Below the pieces are notes generated by a model. The model saw only the letters and a program-made list of their open reading frames with translations. It was not told the DNA's origin and did not search any database. This document shows, in pieces, positions 24,338 to 32,745 of a stretch of DNA of 64,000 bases. Numbering within the stretch: position 1 is the stretch's first letter; every line of letters starts with the position of its first letter. A program made the translations under genes and the position numbers. Source of the DNA: Mycteria americana (Eukaryota; Chordata; Aves; Ciconiiformes; Ciconiidae); NCBI RefSeq assembly GCF_035582795.1, contig NW_027445436.1, positions 5,206,770 through 5,270,769 of the forward strand, read 5' to 3'.

Positions 24338-24820
24338 TACATATATCTGTTGTTATTGTTGATAAGTTTGCTTCACTAATTATAAGTTTGTAGTAACCTG
24401 TAATAGTGTATACCTACTTGGTTGTTGCTGTTATTGGTTGTTGCTGTTATTGGTTGTTGCTATACTATTGATTGTTGCTATACTGTTGATTGATACTATA
24501 TTATTTATTGCTGATAGTAATTTGTAATAGCTTGATATATATATATTCACTTTATTAGTCATAGGTATACTTGCTAGTGCTGATTTTTGTGGTAATATAT
24601 TTACTAGTGGTGATTTGTGTGGTATTTGTGGTAATCTGTAATAAAGTAGAGAAATTTAGAAGATAAACCCTGTGTGTCCTTGCGTATTACGGAATCCTAT
24701 GAACCCACGGTCGCGATCTTTACGCACCCAGATGCCGGGTAATCCTTTAGGTCATGACAGCTTCCACCCTGTGTACGCTTCCTTTTTGGTTTTGAGTTTT
24801 GCCAGGAGCTCCTTGTTCAT

Positions 24821-25917
24821 CTACGTAGGCCTCCTGGCATTTTTTCCTGTCTTCCTATTCATTGGGATGGACCGCTCTTGAGCTTGGAGGAGGTGATGCC
24901 TGAATAGTAACCAGTTTTCTTGGGCCCCTCTTCCCTCCGGGGTCTTATCCCATGGGACTCTTCCAAGCAGATCTCTGAAGAGGCCAAAGTCTGCTCTCCT
25001 GAAGTCCAGAGTTGTGAGCTTGCTTTTCACCCTTCTCCCTGCCCTCAGGATCCTGAACTCCACCATCTCATGGTCACTGCAGCCAAAGCTGCCTTTGACC
25101 TTCACATCCCCAACAAGCCCCTCCTTGTTTAGGAGTATGAGGTTCAGCAGAGCAGCTCTCCTCGTTGGCTCCTGTAGTGATCCTGTCCGGAAGACCACTG
25201 TACGTTGATTGTATTGTGGATCACTTACCTCCTCACTTAACCTGAGTAGGCCCAGTCCTGTGTTGTGTTGCACACGTCCCTTGGCCACAGGATAAACTCA
25301 GCCAGCTCATTGTAACAGAGGAGCCTGCAGGCAGCTCCCACTTGGTACTGACAGTTACACCACCTGTGCGGCCTTGCCTTTATGAAAAAGTGCAGGAAGA
25401 AGTTCTCATGAGAATATTATATCTGTTTCACTGTAGACTGTGAGCATGAGGCTGCTCCTAGCTGTCTGTAAAAGTCCTCATCCGCTTGTTCTTCCTGGTC
25501 AGGTGGCCTATAGCAAATGTCCACTACAATGTCATCCATATTGGTCTGCTCTTTAATCTTTACCCATAAGCTCTCAGTTGGCTCATCATCCATCCCCAGG
25601 CAGAGCTCCATGCATTCAAGCTGTTCTCTCGCATAAAGGGCAACTCCCCCTCCTCGTCTTCCCATCCTGTCCTTCCAAAAGAGCCTGTAGCCCTCCATTG
25701 CAACACTCCAGTCATGCAAGCCATCCCACCATGTGGGATTCCGTTTTGCCTTCCACAGGGCAAGGCTTTCATCTAAACCCAACTTATTTTCCAAGATCTG
25801 TATGCCTAGACTACCATAGTTTACTCTGTTGATAATCCTTATTGTCCTCTCAGGATAAGTGGAAGAGAGAGATTCAGGCCAAAGTTGTTTATGGGACAGA
25901 TACATGTTAGGCATCAT
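24821..25917 (-). pseudogene. CR1 endonuclease (APE-type) remnant
   Basis: On the minus strand, 25917-25417 has WWDGLHDWSVAMEGYRLFWKD, RRGGGVALYARE and ICYRPPDQEEQADEDFY, the CR1 endonuclease blocks. 25288-24821 continues with SDHEMVEFRI (catalytic SDH motif), LDFRRADFGLFRDLLGRVPW and WLLFRHHLLQAQE. The N-terminal part before WWD is missing or degenerate, so the element is 5'-truncated. A gap and frame change near 25300-25420 interrupt it. Confidence 0.88.
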
Positions 25918-26114
25918 TTAAAAAGGAAAAACAAACAACCAAGCCGACATACACATAAATATTGTGTGCTGGAAGATCTGTTTGATCAAATGAAAAGCTT
26001 CAGAGAAAACTACCCTGTACGCTTTGAATGTGGCACTAGCAATAGAGGCACTTTCTCAAGAAGCAGATGGTTTCCGCCAGGAGATGCTGGTCCATTATGA
26101 TCCCAGTAAGAAAG

Positions 26115-26315
26115 TGTCCTGGTTTCAGCTGGGATAGAGTTAATTTTCTTCCTAGTAGCTGGTACAGTGCTGTGTTTTGGATTTTAGTATGAGAATAATA
26201 TTGATAACACGCTGATTTTTTGGCTGTTGCTAAGTGGTGCTTACACTGGGTGCTTATTTTTTTCCCTTGGGTTTTGCCCCTCTCTCACTCTCTTGTTGTT
26301 TTCCTTCTCGTTAAA

Positions 26316-26358
<43 letters not shown>

Positions 26359-26505
26359 TGTTCCAATTATTAAACTGTTCTTATCTCAACCCATGAGTTT
26401 TCTTACTTTTGCTCTTCCGATTCTCTCCCCCATCCCACCGGGAGGGGGGAGGGTGAGCGAGAGGCTGTGTGGTACTTAATTGCCGACTGGGGCTAAACTA
26501 CAACA
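26115..26505 (+). repeat. 5' LTR of ERVL-like copy 1, promoter region deleted
   Basis: TGTCCTGGTTTCAGCTGGG ... GGGGCTAAACTACAACA, 391 bp. Against the roughly 600-bp LTRs at 55225 and 61567 it lacks the centre, including the TATATAAACTGGG promoter segment; GTGCTTACACT joins directly to a T-rich run. An ATT microsatellite is expanded within it, and ATTAAA near 26368 can serve as the polyadenylation signal. Confidence 0.88.
26316..26357 (+). repeat. (ATT)n microsatellite in LTR
   Basis: Fourteen uninterrupted trinucleotide units. The corresponding places at 28540-28565 and 55370-55390 have only 4-6 interrupted units. Confidence 0.9.
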
Positions 26506-26513
26506 GACCTTTT

Positions 26514-26531
26514 TGGTGCCCAATGTGGGGA
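26514..26531 (+). other. Primer-binding site, tRNA-Lys1,2 type (mutated)
   Basis: TGGTGCCCAATGTGGGGA lies eight bases after the LTR. It differs by three bases from the perfect site at 61540-61557. Confidence 0.8.
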
Positions 26532-26593
26532 ACGAAGGGTTTGAGATAATAACAGATTAAACAGAGCCTATTAAGGAATTTAGATCTGTTAGT

Positions 26594-26968
26594 AGTTGTG
26601 GGATGTGATATTGATTCATCCGTTCTCGATATTGGTTTACCTGATCTGCACCATGCTCATTTTTTTGCTGTACATGTTATAGATCGGTGTTGGTTTTTGC
26701 ACTTTGCTGTGCTCTGCTTTAATTGGTGATGTTTTGCCTGTGAGATTTGTTATTAAAACAGTAACCTTGGGTTTATTTTGGTATCTAAGTGTCATACTGA
26801 AACCATTACTGTATGTCGGGTACCACCTCATGGAGACAATTAGCAATTATACCTTTTCCTCTGAGAGGTTTTTTATGGAGGAAATGCAGAATGGCACCTT
26901 CGCTACTTTCTTCTACAATGTTTCCTCCTTTGTTACAATAACTTTTCTGTATCTTGGTCTGAAAGAGC
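26594..26968 (+). pseudogene. Pre-gag membrane ORF, copy 1 (broken)
   Basis: Aligns with the 167-codon ORF at 60972-61475 of the full provirus. The first hydrophobic segment ends at a TAG (26680-26682). The rest, from IGVGF on, keeps two further hydrophobic segments and three N-glycosylation sequons (NYT, NGT, NVS) at the same places as NDT, NCT, NAS in the full copy. It is cut at about 26968 and joined to mid-gag. I do not recognise the protein from any named family. Confidence 0.75.
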
Positions 26969-28330
26969 AGGGCCATCACAAGGAGAGGAAGATGAAGAAC
27001 TTGTGGATGAGACAGAAACTACCCGATCCCTATCCCTGAGTGAGCTGCGAGATATGCGAAAAGATTTCACCTGTCGTCCAGGGGAGCACACTGTCACCTG
27101 GCTGCTCCGATGCTGGGATAGCGGGGCCAGTAGCCTGGAATTAGAGGGGAAGGAACCTAAACAGCTGGGATCCCTTTCTAGGGAAGGGGACATTGACAAA
27201 GCGATTGGAAAAGGGGCACCAGCCCTCAGCCTCTGGAGGCGACTCCTGTCAGCTATGAAGGAAAGGTATCCCTTCAAGGAAGATGTTGTATATCACCCCG
27301 GGAAATGGACCACCATGGAGAGAGGAATCCAGTACCTGAGGGAATTAGCCATGCTGGAGGTGATTTAGGGTGACCTGGACGACGAGCGGTTATCCAAAGA
27401 TCCAGATGAAGTCCAGTGCACACGACCCATGTAGCGGAAGTTGGTACGGAACGCACCATCGTCGTGTGCCAACTCATTGGCAATACTGATGTGGAAAGAC
27501 AGGGAGGGTCCAACAGTGGATGAAGTGGATAGTCACCTCCGGGAATACGAATAAAGTATCTCTTCCTCCCTTGTCTCGGCTGTGGAGAAACTGTCCCGGA
27601 AGGTCCAGCGACTCGAAGAAGATAGATAGGTCCTACTTTCCACCTGTACAGACCAGTATCTCAGCTATTAGGAGTCAGCATTCCTCTGCTCAAGAGAGCG
27701 GATATAGAGGGTACACGCAATGGGGCACCCTATGGTTTTACTTGCGTGACCATGGAGAGGACATGAGGAAGTGGGATGGAAAACCTACCTCCACCCTAGA
27801 GGCACGGGTACGTGAGTTGCAAGGAAAAACAATCCCCAAAGGGAGTTCTTCCAGGAAAATTGCTGCTCCGGTTTCCAGCGGACAGTTCCCCAGACAGAGA
27901 AAAAGGGCTGATCTTACTCCTGATTTTAATGAAAGAGCTCCTGACTCTTATATACAAGAAATGGGTAATGAATATTATGACCAGGATTAGGGGGGCCCTG
28001 CCTCCAGCCAGGTGGAGGAAAGGGACAACCGGGTTTACTGGACTGTGTGGATTCAATGGCCTGGCACATCAGACCCACAGGAGTATAAGGCTCAAGTAGA
28101 CACCGGTGCACAGTGTACCCTAACACCATCAAGCTATACAGGGGCAGAACCCATCTGTATTTCTGGAGTGACAGGGGGATCCCAACAGCTAACTGTATGG
28201 GAGGCCAAAGTGAGCCTAACTGGGAATGAGTGGCAAAAGCACCCCATTGTGACTGGCCCAGAGGCTGTGTGCATCCTTGGCATAGACTACCTCAGGAGAG
28301 GGTATTTCAAGGACCCAAAAGGGTACCTTT
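26969..28330 (+). pseudogene. gag: ERVL-like gag C-terminal half and protease
   Basis: Gag begins mid-way with an acidic stretch, then TRSLSLSELRDMRKDF and the WLLRCWDSGA block. It has several stops (27366 and others) and frame changes. The major-homology-like block GTLWFYLRDHGEDMRKWDG is at 27723-27779. Gag ends at TAG 27988-27990; the frame continues into protease with VDTGAQCTL (Asp at 28099-28101) and ILGIDYLRRGYF, the conserved protease end. At about 28331 pol sequence is replaced by LTR sequence. All of it aligns with 59433-60460 and 59080-59432 of the full provirus. Confidence 0.85.
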
Positions 28331-28709
28331 TGCTCTGCCAGGTGGCCAAGAAATGGGAGGGGGCACAGTCAGGATAGTTGATCCAAACTGACCAAAGGGC
28401 TATTCCATACCATATGATGTCATGCCCAGTATATAAACTGGGGGAGTTGGCCAGGGGGTAGCGATCACTGCCTTTTTTCCTTTTTTCCCTCCCTTGGGTT
28501 TTGTTCCTCTCTCTCTCTTGTTGTTTTCCTTCTCATTACAATTCATTATTATTATTACTATTATTTTGTTCCAATTATTAAACTGTTCTTATCACAACCC
28601 ACGAGTTTTCTTACTTTTGCTCTTCCGATTCTCTCCCCCATCCCACCGGGGGGGGAGTGAGCGAGTGGCTGCGTGGTGCTTAGCTGCCGGCTGGGGCTAA
28701 ACCACGACA
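28331..28709 (+). repeat. LTR 3' segment embedded in pol
   Basis: Starts at TGCTCTGCCAGGTG, a point inside the LTR U3, and runs through the TATATAAACTGGG promoter segment (28430-28442), a pyrimidine-rich R region, ATTAAA and the U5 end GCTAAACCACGACA at 28709. The next base is already RT coding sequence (ATCTGCAATACATTG). It replaces roughly 700 bp of pol, including RT motif A. Confidence 0.9.
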
Positions 28710-29911
28710 ATCTGCAATACATTGATGACATCATCATGTGGGGCAATACAGCAGAAGAGGTTTTTGAGAAAGGGAAGAAAATAGTCCAAATCCTTCTCAA
28801 AGCTGGTTTTGCCATAAAACAAAGTAAGGTCAAGGGACCTGCACAGGAGATCCAGTTTTTAGGAATAAAATGGCAAGATGGATGTCGTCAGATCCCAATT
28901 GATGTGGTTAACAAAATAAGAGTCATGTCCCCACCAACTAGCAAAAAGGAAACACAAGCTTTCTTAGGTGTTGTGGGTTTTTGGAGAATGCATATCCCAA
29001 ATCACAGTCTGATCGTAAGCCCTCTCTGTCAAGTGACCCAGAAGAAGAACGATTTCAAATGGGGCCCTGAGCAATGACAAGTCTTTGAACAAATTAAACA
29101 GGAGATACTTCATGCAGAAGCCCTTAGGCCAGTCCGGGCAGGGCAAGATGTTTAGAATGTGCTCTACACTGCAGCCGGGGAGAATGGCCCTACCTGGAGC
29201 CTCTGGCAGAAAGCTCCAGGAGAGACTCGAGGTCGACCCCTAGGGTTTTGGAGTCAGGGATACAGAGGATCCGAGGCCCGCTATACTCCAACTGAAAAAG
29301 AGATATTGGCAGCATATGAAGGGGTTCGAGCTGCTTCGGAAGTGGTTGGTACGGAAGCACAGCTCCTCCTGGCACCCCGGCTGCTGGTGCTGGGCTGGAT
29401 GTTCAAAGGGAGGGTCCCCTCTACACATCATGCAACTGATGCTACGTGGAGTAAGTGGGTCACAATGATCACACAACGGGCTCAGATAGGAAACCCCAAT
29501 CGCCCAAGAATCTTGGAAGTAATTATGGACTGGCCAGAAGGCAAAGATTTTGGAATATCACCAGAGGAGGAGGTGACGTGTGCTGAGGAGGCCCCACTGT
29601 ACAATAAACTACCAGCAAATGAGAAGCAATATGCCCTGTTCACTGATGGGTCCTGTCGTATTGTAGGAAAGCATGGGAGATGGAAAGCTGCTGTATGGAG
29701 TCCTATACGACAAGTGGTAGAAACTGCTGAGGGAGAAGGTGAATCGAGCCAATTTGCAGAAGTAAAGGCCATCCATCTGGCTTTAGACATTGCTGAACGA
29801 GAAAAGTGTCCAGTGTTCTATCGCTATACCGACTCATGGATGGTGGCAAATGCCCTGTGGGGGTGGTTACAGCAATGGAAGCAGAACACTTGGCAGCGCA
29901 GAGGCAAACCC
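28710..29911 (+). pseudogene. pol: ERVL-like RT (second half) and RNase H
   Basis: Starts at LQYIDDIIMWG, the RT active site (Ile-Asp-Asp variant), followed by FLGIKWQDG, TQAFLGVVGFWRMHIPNH and, after a TGA near 29076, LYTAAGENGPTWSLWQ. The RNase H core follows: YALFTDGSCRIVG (first catalytic Asp), the SSQFAEVKAIHLALD block (Glu) and YTDSWMVANALWGW (Asp). RNase H is intact to about residue GKP and is then cut at 29911 by the LTR. The codon that is TGA at 57417-57419 and 39294-39296 is CGA here (29798-29800). Confidence 0.9.
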
Positions 29912-30327
29912 GTGGGTCGACGGGTGGTGAGCGGTTGTATCACTGTTTTGTTTTTTTTTTCCCTTGGGTTTTGTTCCTCTCTCGCTCCCTTGTTGTTTTC
30001 CTTCTCATTACAATTTATTGTTATTATTATTATTCTTTTGTTCCAGTTATTAAACTGTTCTTATCTCAACCCACAAGTTTTCTTACTTTTGCTCTTCCGA
30101 TTCTCTCCCCCCTCCCACCGGGAGTGGGGAGAGAATCGGAAGAGCAAAAGTAAGAAAACTTAAAACAGTTAAGTACCACACAGCCGCTCGCTCACCCTCC
30201 CTCCTCCCGGTGGAGGAGGAAAATTTGGTGGAGGAGCAAATTTGCATATGAGCAAAAGTGTCCTCCTTACCGGGAGGAGGGAGGGTGAGCTGTGTGGTAC
30301 TTAATTGCCGACTGGGGCTAAACCACA
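29912..30327 (+). repeat. Partial 3' LTR with internal fold-back inverted repeats
   Basis: Begins inside the LTR (GTCGACGGGTGGTGAGCGG) and follows R and U5 up to 30122. It then turns into the reverse complement of the same LTR segment (30123-30210), passes a 59-bp spacer and ends in normal orientation at GGGGCTAAACCACA. The first pair of arms is 30076-30110 and 30126-30160, 35 bp, perfect, with a 15-nt loop. The second pair is 30173-30210 and 30270-30300. This looks like strand switching during reverse transcription or repair. Confidence 0.88.
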
Positions 30328-31053
30328 CATGGGGTTTCCTTATCCCCCTGCCTTACTTCATATAGTTTAGATAAATCCTTAGGCTTTTGTACTCCATGTT
30401 GAATCCCAAACAAAACTAACTTCTGATATTCCTTTACCCTCTGTAATCCCTCACTTGTGTTTGGATCCCACTCCAGATCCTCTTTTGGGAGGTACATATT
30501 GGCATTAGGCACCCCCCCTGTTGTTGGATCAGTCCCTCTCTAGCCTTCTCTAAAATCGTTCTTCTCTCCCCAGCGGTAAACAAATATTCTAGGAGAGCCT
30601 GTACATCTCCCCAGTTAGGATTAGGAGTCATCATTACAGTTTTCACAGTACTATACATTCCTTCTGGATTGTTTCAGTTCCATACAACAACTTTTTCCCT
30701 TTTTCTCTTTTAGCACATATATTCCAATCTGATGTTTAGAATCCACTAAGCCACATTTCTTCCTAACATCCCAATCATTTCTTAATGCAAAAAAACATAT
30801 CCACCTAAGGTATTTCATCCCATTTTTCAGTTCTCCGACAAAACAACATTAATTGCAATATAGTGTTATATTTCAAGGATCCATTCTCAGGCCATTTTTC
30901 ACCATCTTCCAATTGATATTGTGGCCACCATTGATTACAATATCGTTTTAGCTTATTTTTAGTCATGGGATCCCCCCCAAATTTCTTCCAATTCTTCAGG
31001 ATGCATCCTAGAGGAGAGCAAAGGGGTGCCTCCTGGGAAGCAGCAGTGCCCAT
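30328..31053 (-). pseudogene. gag: Class I ERV gag 5' part, broken
   Basis: Starts Met-Gly (ATG at 31053-31051) with the matrix blocks PLGCILKNWKKFGGDPM and WPENGSLKYNTILQLM. It stops at 30805 after the WDEIP block, at the same codon as in the copy at 10388. The capsid start (MYSTVKTVMM, 30658) and the EWDPN block follow in other frames, and coding ends at GDKETP where the neighbouring LTR begins. The frame is open 28 codons upstream of Met-Gly. Confidence 0.86.
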
Positions 31054-31451
31054 ATCGGTACCGAAAAAGAATTTCCTAACCCAACGTTTCATACACAAAC
31101 CAAAACGAGGGACGTCTCCCTTCATTACCCAAAACAACGTGTAGAAACAAAATTATGCTACTGCCGCGTATCTTTCCTGATACGCCTTATGCAGAGCCCA
31201 AAACGAACCATATGTTACCAAATGCTACCTGCTTCCCGACAGATCTTGCCCCTACCCCCTTTTTCCCATATTCCAAAAAAACCACCCCATCCTCTTTTCA
31301 GTAGCATTGCACCGTTGTGTTTCTTACTGCCCGACTGCAGGAGAGGAGCTGAAGGAGTCCCCGATCAACGGGTCGGTGCACGCTGGAGTCCACTCAGGTC
31401 TCTTCTCCCTGTCGGATGCAGCAAGACGAACCGGGCAAGGCTGTCAGCGCA

Positions 31452-31469
31452 GTCCCATCTGGGTCGCCA
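31452..31469 (-). other. Primer-binding site
   Basis: On the minus strand TGGCGACCCAGATGGGAC; three differences from the site at 9738-9755. Confidence 0.6.
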
Positions 31470-31473
31470 AAAC

Positions 31474-31985
31474 TGTTATCCCACAAGCGTGGGGTCGTTT
31501 AACCGGTGTGCAAGACGCCAATATGCACACAGAGCAGAGTATTTTTATTGCATGTTTGCGCAAAGATGGGTGCTAGGTGGTTATTCCACAAAGCTAACAC
31601 ACTATACTAAAGAACTACCGCACATTTATCTTGTTACATGATTAGTAAAAACCCACCCAAATTTATGTTTATTGTTTAGCAATTACTACTCCGTTTGTCA
31701 TTGGTTAGTTCTATGTAAATTAGCACGCATGCTCCTTGCAGGTGTGGGGGGGCAAGTCTTTTCAGTCCTGTATTGAGTCGGTGGTCGCGATCTCCCCCTT
31801 GCCGCCTTTACCTTTTCCCTAGTTACCGCAGTTTTTTCCTGACTTCATGTTTCTTCGGCACTCCCCCAGTCTTTGGTGCCTTCGAGGGCAGGATGTTCCC
31901 CTTTTATCAGTCTTTTAGTTCCTCTTCAAGGGCACAGTCATTAGCAAGGCATGCGCTGTTTATACAAAAAGTATCTTGTTTCACA
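31474..31985 (-). repeat. 5' LTR of the truncated class I ERV
   Basis: A 512-bp block, minus strand, TGTGAAACAAG ... GTGGGATAACA. Its last 150 bases match the LTR at 14345-14895. Its U3 is closer to the diverged LTR at 3166-3730 (GTCGCGATC, CCGCCTTTACC blocks). Confidence 0.82.
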
Positions 31986-32678
31986 AGGCCTTTATGGCCT
32001 TTTTATGGCCCTTACATCAAAGGGAAAACTTTGTGGTCTACATGGCAAATTGACTATATTGGACCATTCAAATCCTCTGCGGGATATTGATACATACTCA
32101 CAGGAGTGGAAGTAGTCTCCGGCTTGCTTATGGCGACTAAATGTTGGAAAGCCGATGGGCGAAATACAGTGCGAGGGCTATCGTTTTGGTTCTCGAATCT
32201 ATCTACTCCTGATGTTATCCAAAGCGATACTGGCTCACACTTTTCATGTAAGGAAGTGCAAGACTGGGAAAAACCAGAGGGAATTAGATGGGTATTCCAC
32301 ACCCCATACTACCCCCAATCGAATGGGATGGTAGAAAGAGCTAATGGCTTGTTGAAAAGGAATCTCAAACCACACAAGGCTCAATGGGATACGAGACTTC
32401 CCAAAGTACTCCATCAATTAAATAATCGATACGGGCCTACTGGAAGGCCTATAAGCCAAGCATTCTTTGTAAAAACTGAGCTTAGCGCTCCACCTACTAG
32501 GAAAAGAGAATATCCGATGACATTACAGCCAGGACAGCCTGTGATGGTCAATTTACCATCCATCGGTACTGTGCCTATGGCTTTAATTAAACCTTGTGGC
32601 TCACTTGCTTGGGAAGCTACTGATAGCAGTGGTGCAAAACACAGAATTAGTGCACAATGGATTTTTCCTTCTTCTTAA
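31986..32678 (+). pseudogene. pol: Integrase core and C-terminus, spuma/ERVL-like
   Basis: WQIDYIGPF carries the first catalytic Asp, with a TGA at 32088-32090 shortly after. The frame 32106-32678 has VIQSDTGSHF (second Asp) and NGMVERANGLLKRN (Glu), then a C-terminal domain with QPGQPVMVNLPS. It ends about 70 bases before the env ATG. The combination WQIDYIGP plus a long C-terminal domain is nearer spumavirus/ERVL integrases than gammaretroviral ones; that assignment is by motif recognition only. Confidence 0.82.
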
Positions 32679-32717
32679 TGGGGTAACCTGTTTGGACTCT
32701 CCCCACCGAAACAAGTC

Positions 32718-32734
32718 TCTATTTTCTCTTACAG
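32718..32734 (+). other. Candidate env splice acceptor
   Basis: A pyrimidine tract followed by CAG (TCTATTTTCTCTTACAG) 11 bases before the env ATG at 32746. Retroviral env is made from a spliced RNA, so this is the expected place for the acceptor. Its use is inferred. Confidence 0.6.
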
Positions 32735-32745
32735 CACCCCACAGG

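Larger units (their letters stand above)
22440..24759 (+). mobile_element. LTR-type insertion in CR1 with 5-bp TSD (GCTTC)
   Basis: The block begins TGATGTGAGCAG and ends GTCATGACA. It is flanked by GCTTC at 22435-22439 and 24760-24764, the signature of retroviral integration. A polyadenylation-like AATAAAG lies near 24641, placing the LTR on the plus strand. No pol or gag sequence was recognised. Length (2320 bp) and internal composition suggest a solo LTR that itself received another LTR, the second one ending at 24337. A degenerate 16-bp-type tandem repeat (TTGGTTGTTGCTG...) lies at 24418-24500. Confidence 0.8.
21122..25900 (-). mobile_element. CR1 LINE, 5'-truncated, split by an LTR-type insertion
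   Basis: On the minus strand, the endonuclease region lies at about 25900-24765 and the reverse transcriptase region at 22439-21122. Between them sits a 2.3-kb TG...CA insertion (22440-24759) flanked by GCTTC on both sides. The CR1 sequence is continuous when that block is set aside. The 3' end near 21122 lacks the typical terminal repeat and may be truncated. Multiple stops and frameshifts show an old copy. Confidence 0.88.
26115..30327 (+). mobile_element. ERVL/spuma-like element, copy 1, heavily rearranged
   Basis: It has a 5' LTR, a tRNA-Lys-type primer site, pre-gag membrane ORF remnant, C-terminal gag, protease, a piece of LTR standing in for the first half of RT, the second half of RT, RNase H, and then a fold-back LTR end. 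Integrase is absent. Each coding piece aligns with the full provirus at 55225-62181, which lets each junction be placed. The 5' flank (GAAAG) and 3' flank (CATGG) do not match, consistent with rearrangement after or during insertion. Confidence 0.88.
30328..31985 (-). mobile_element. Class I ERV, truncated second copy (LTR, leader, gag 5' part)
   Basis: On the minus strand: LTR 31985-31474, primer site 31469-31452, leader, and gag from 31053 down to about 30328, where it abuts the fold-back LTR end. It is the same family as 9265-14895 and shares its gag stop and internal deletion, so both derive from an already defective ancestor. Confidence 0.87.

Noticed and set aside
29912..30163. Hydrophobic C-terminal extension on the RNase H ORF
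   Set aside because: The residues come from translating T-rich LTR R/U5 sequence after a junction at about 29911; not a fused membrane domain.
31773..32090. ORF joining LTR sequence to an integrase start
   Set aside because: The first half is U3 of a minus-strand LTR; the frame is open by chance across the junction at 31985.
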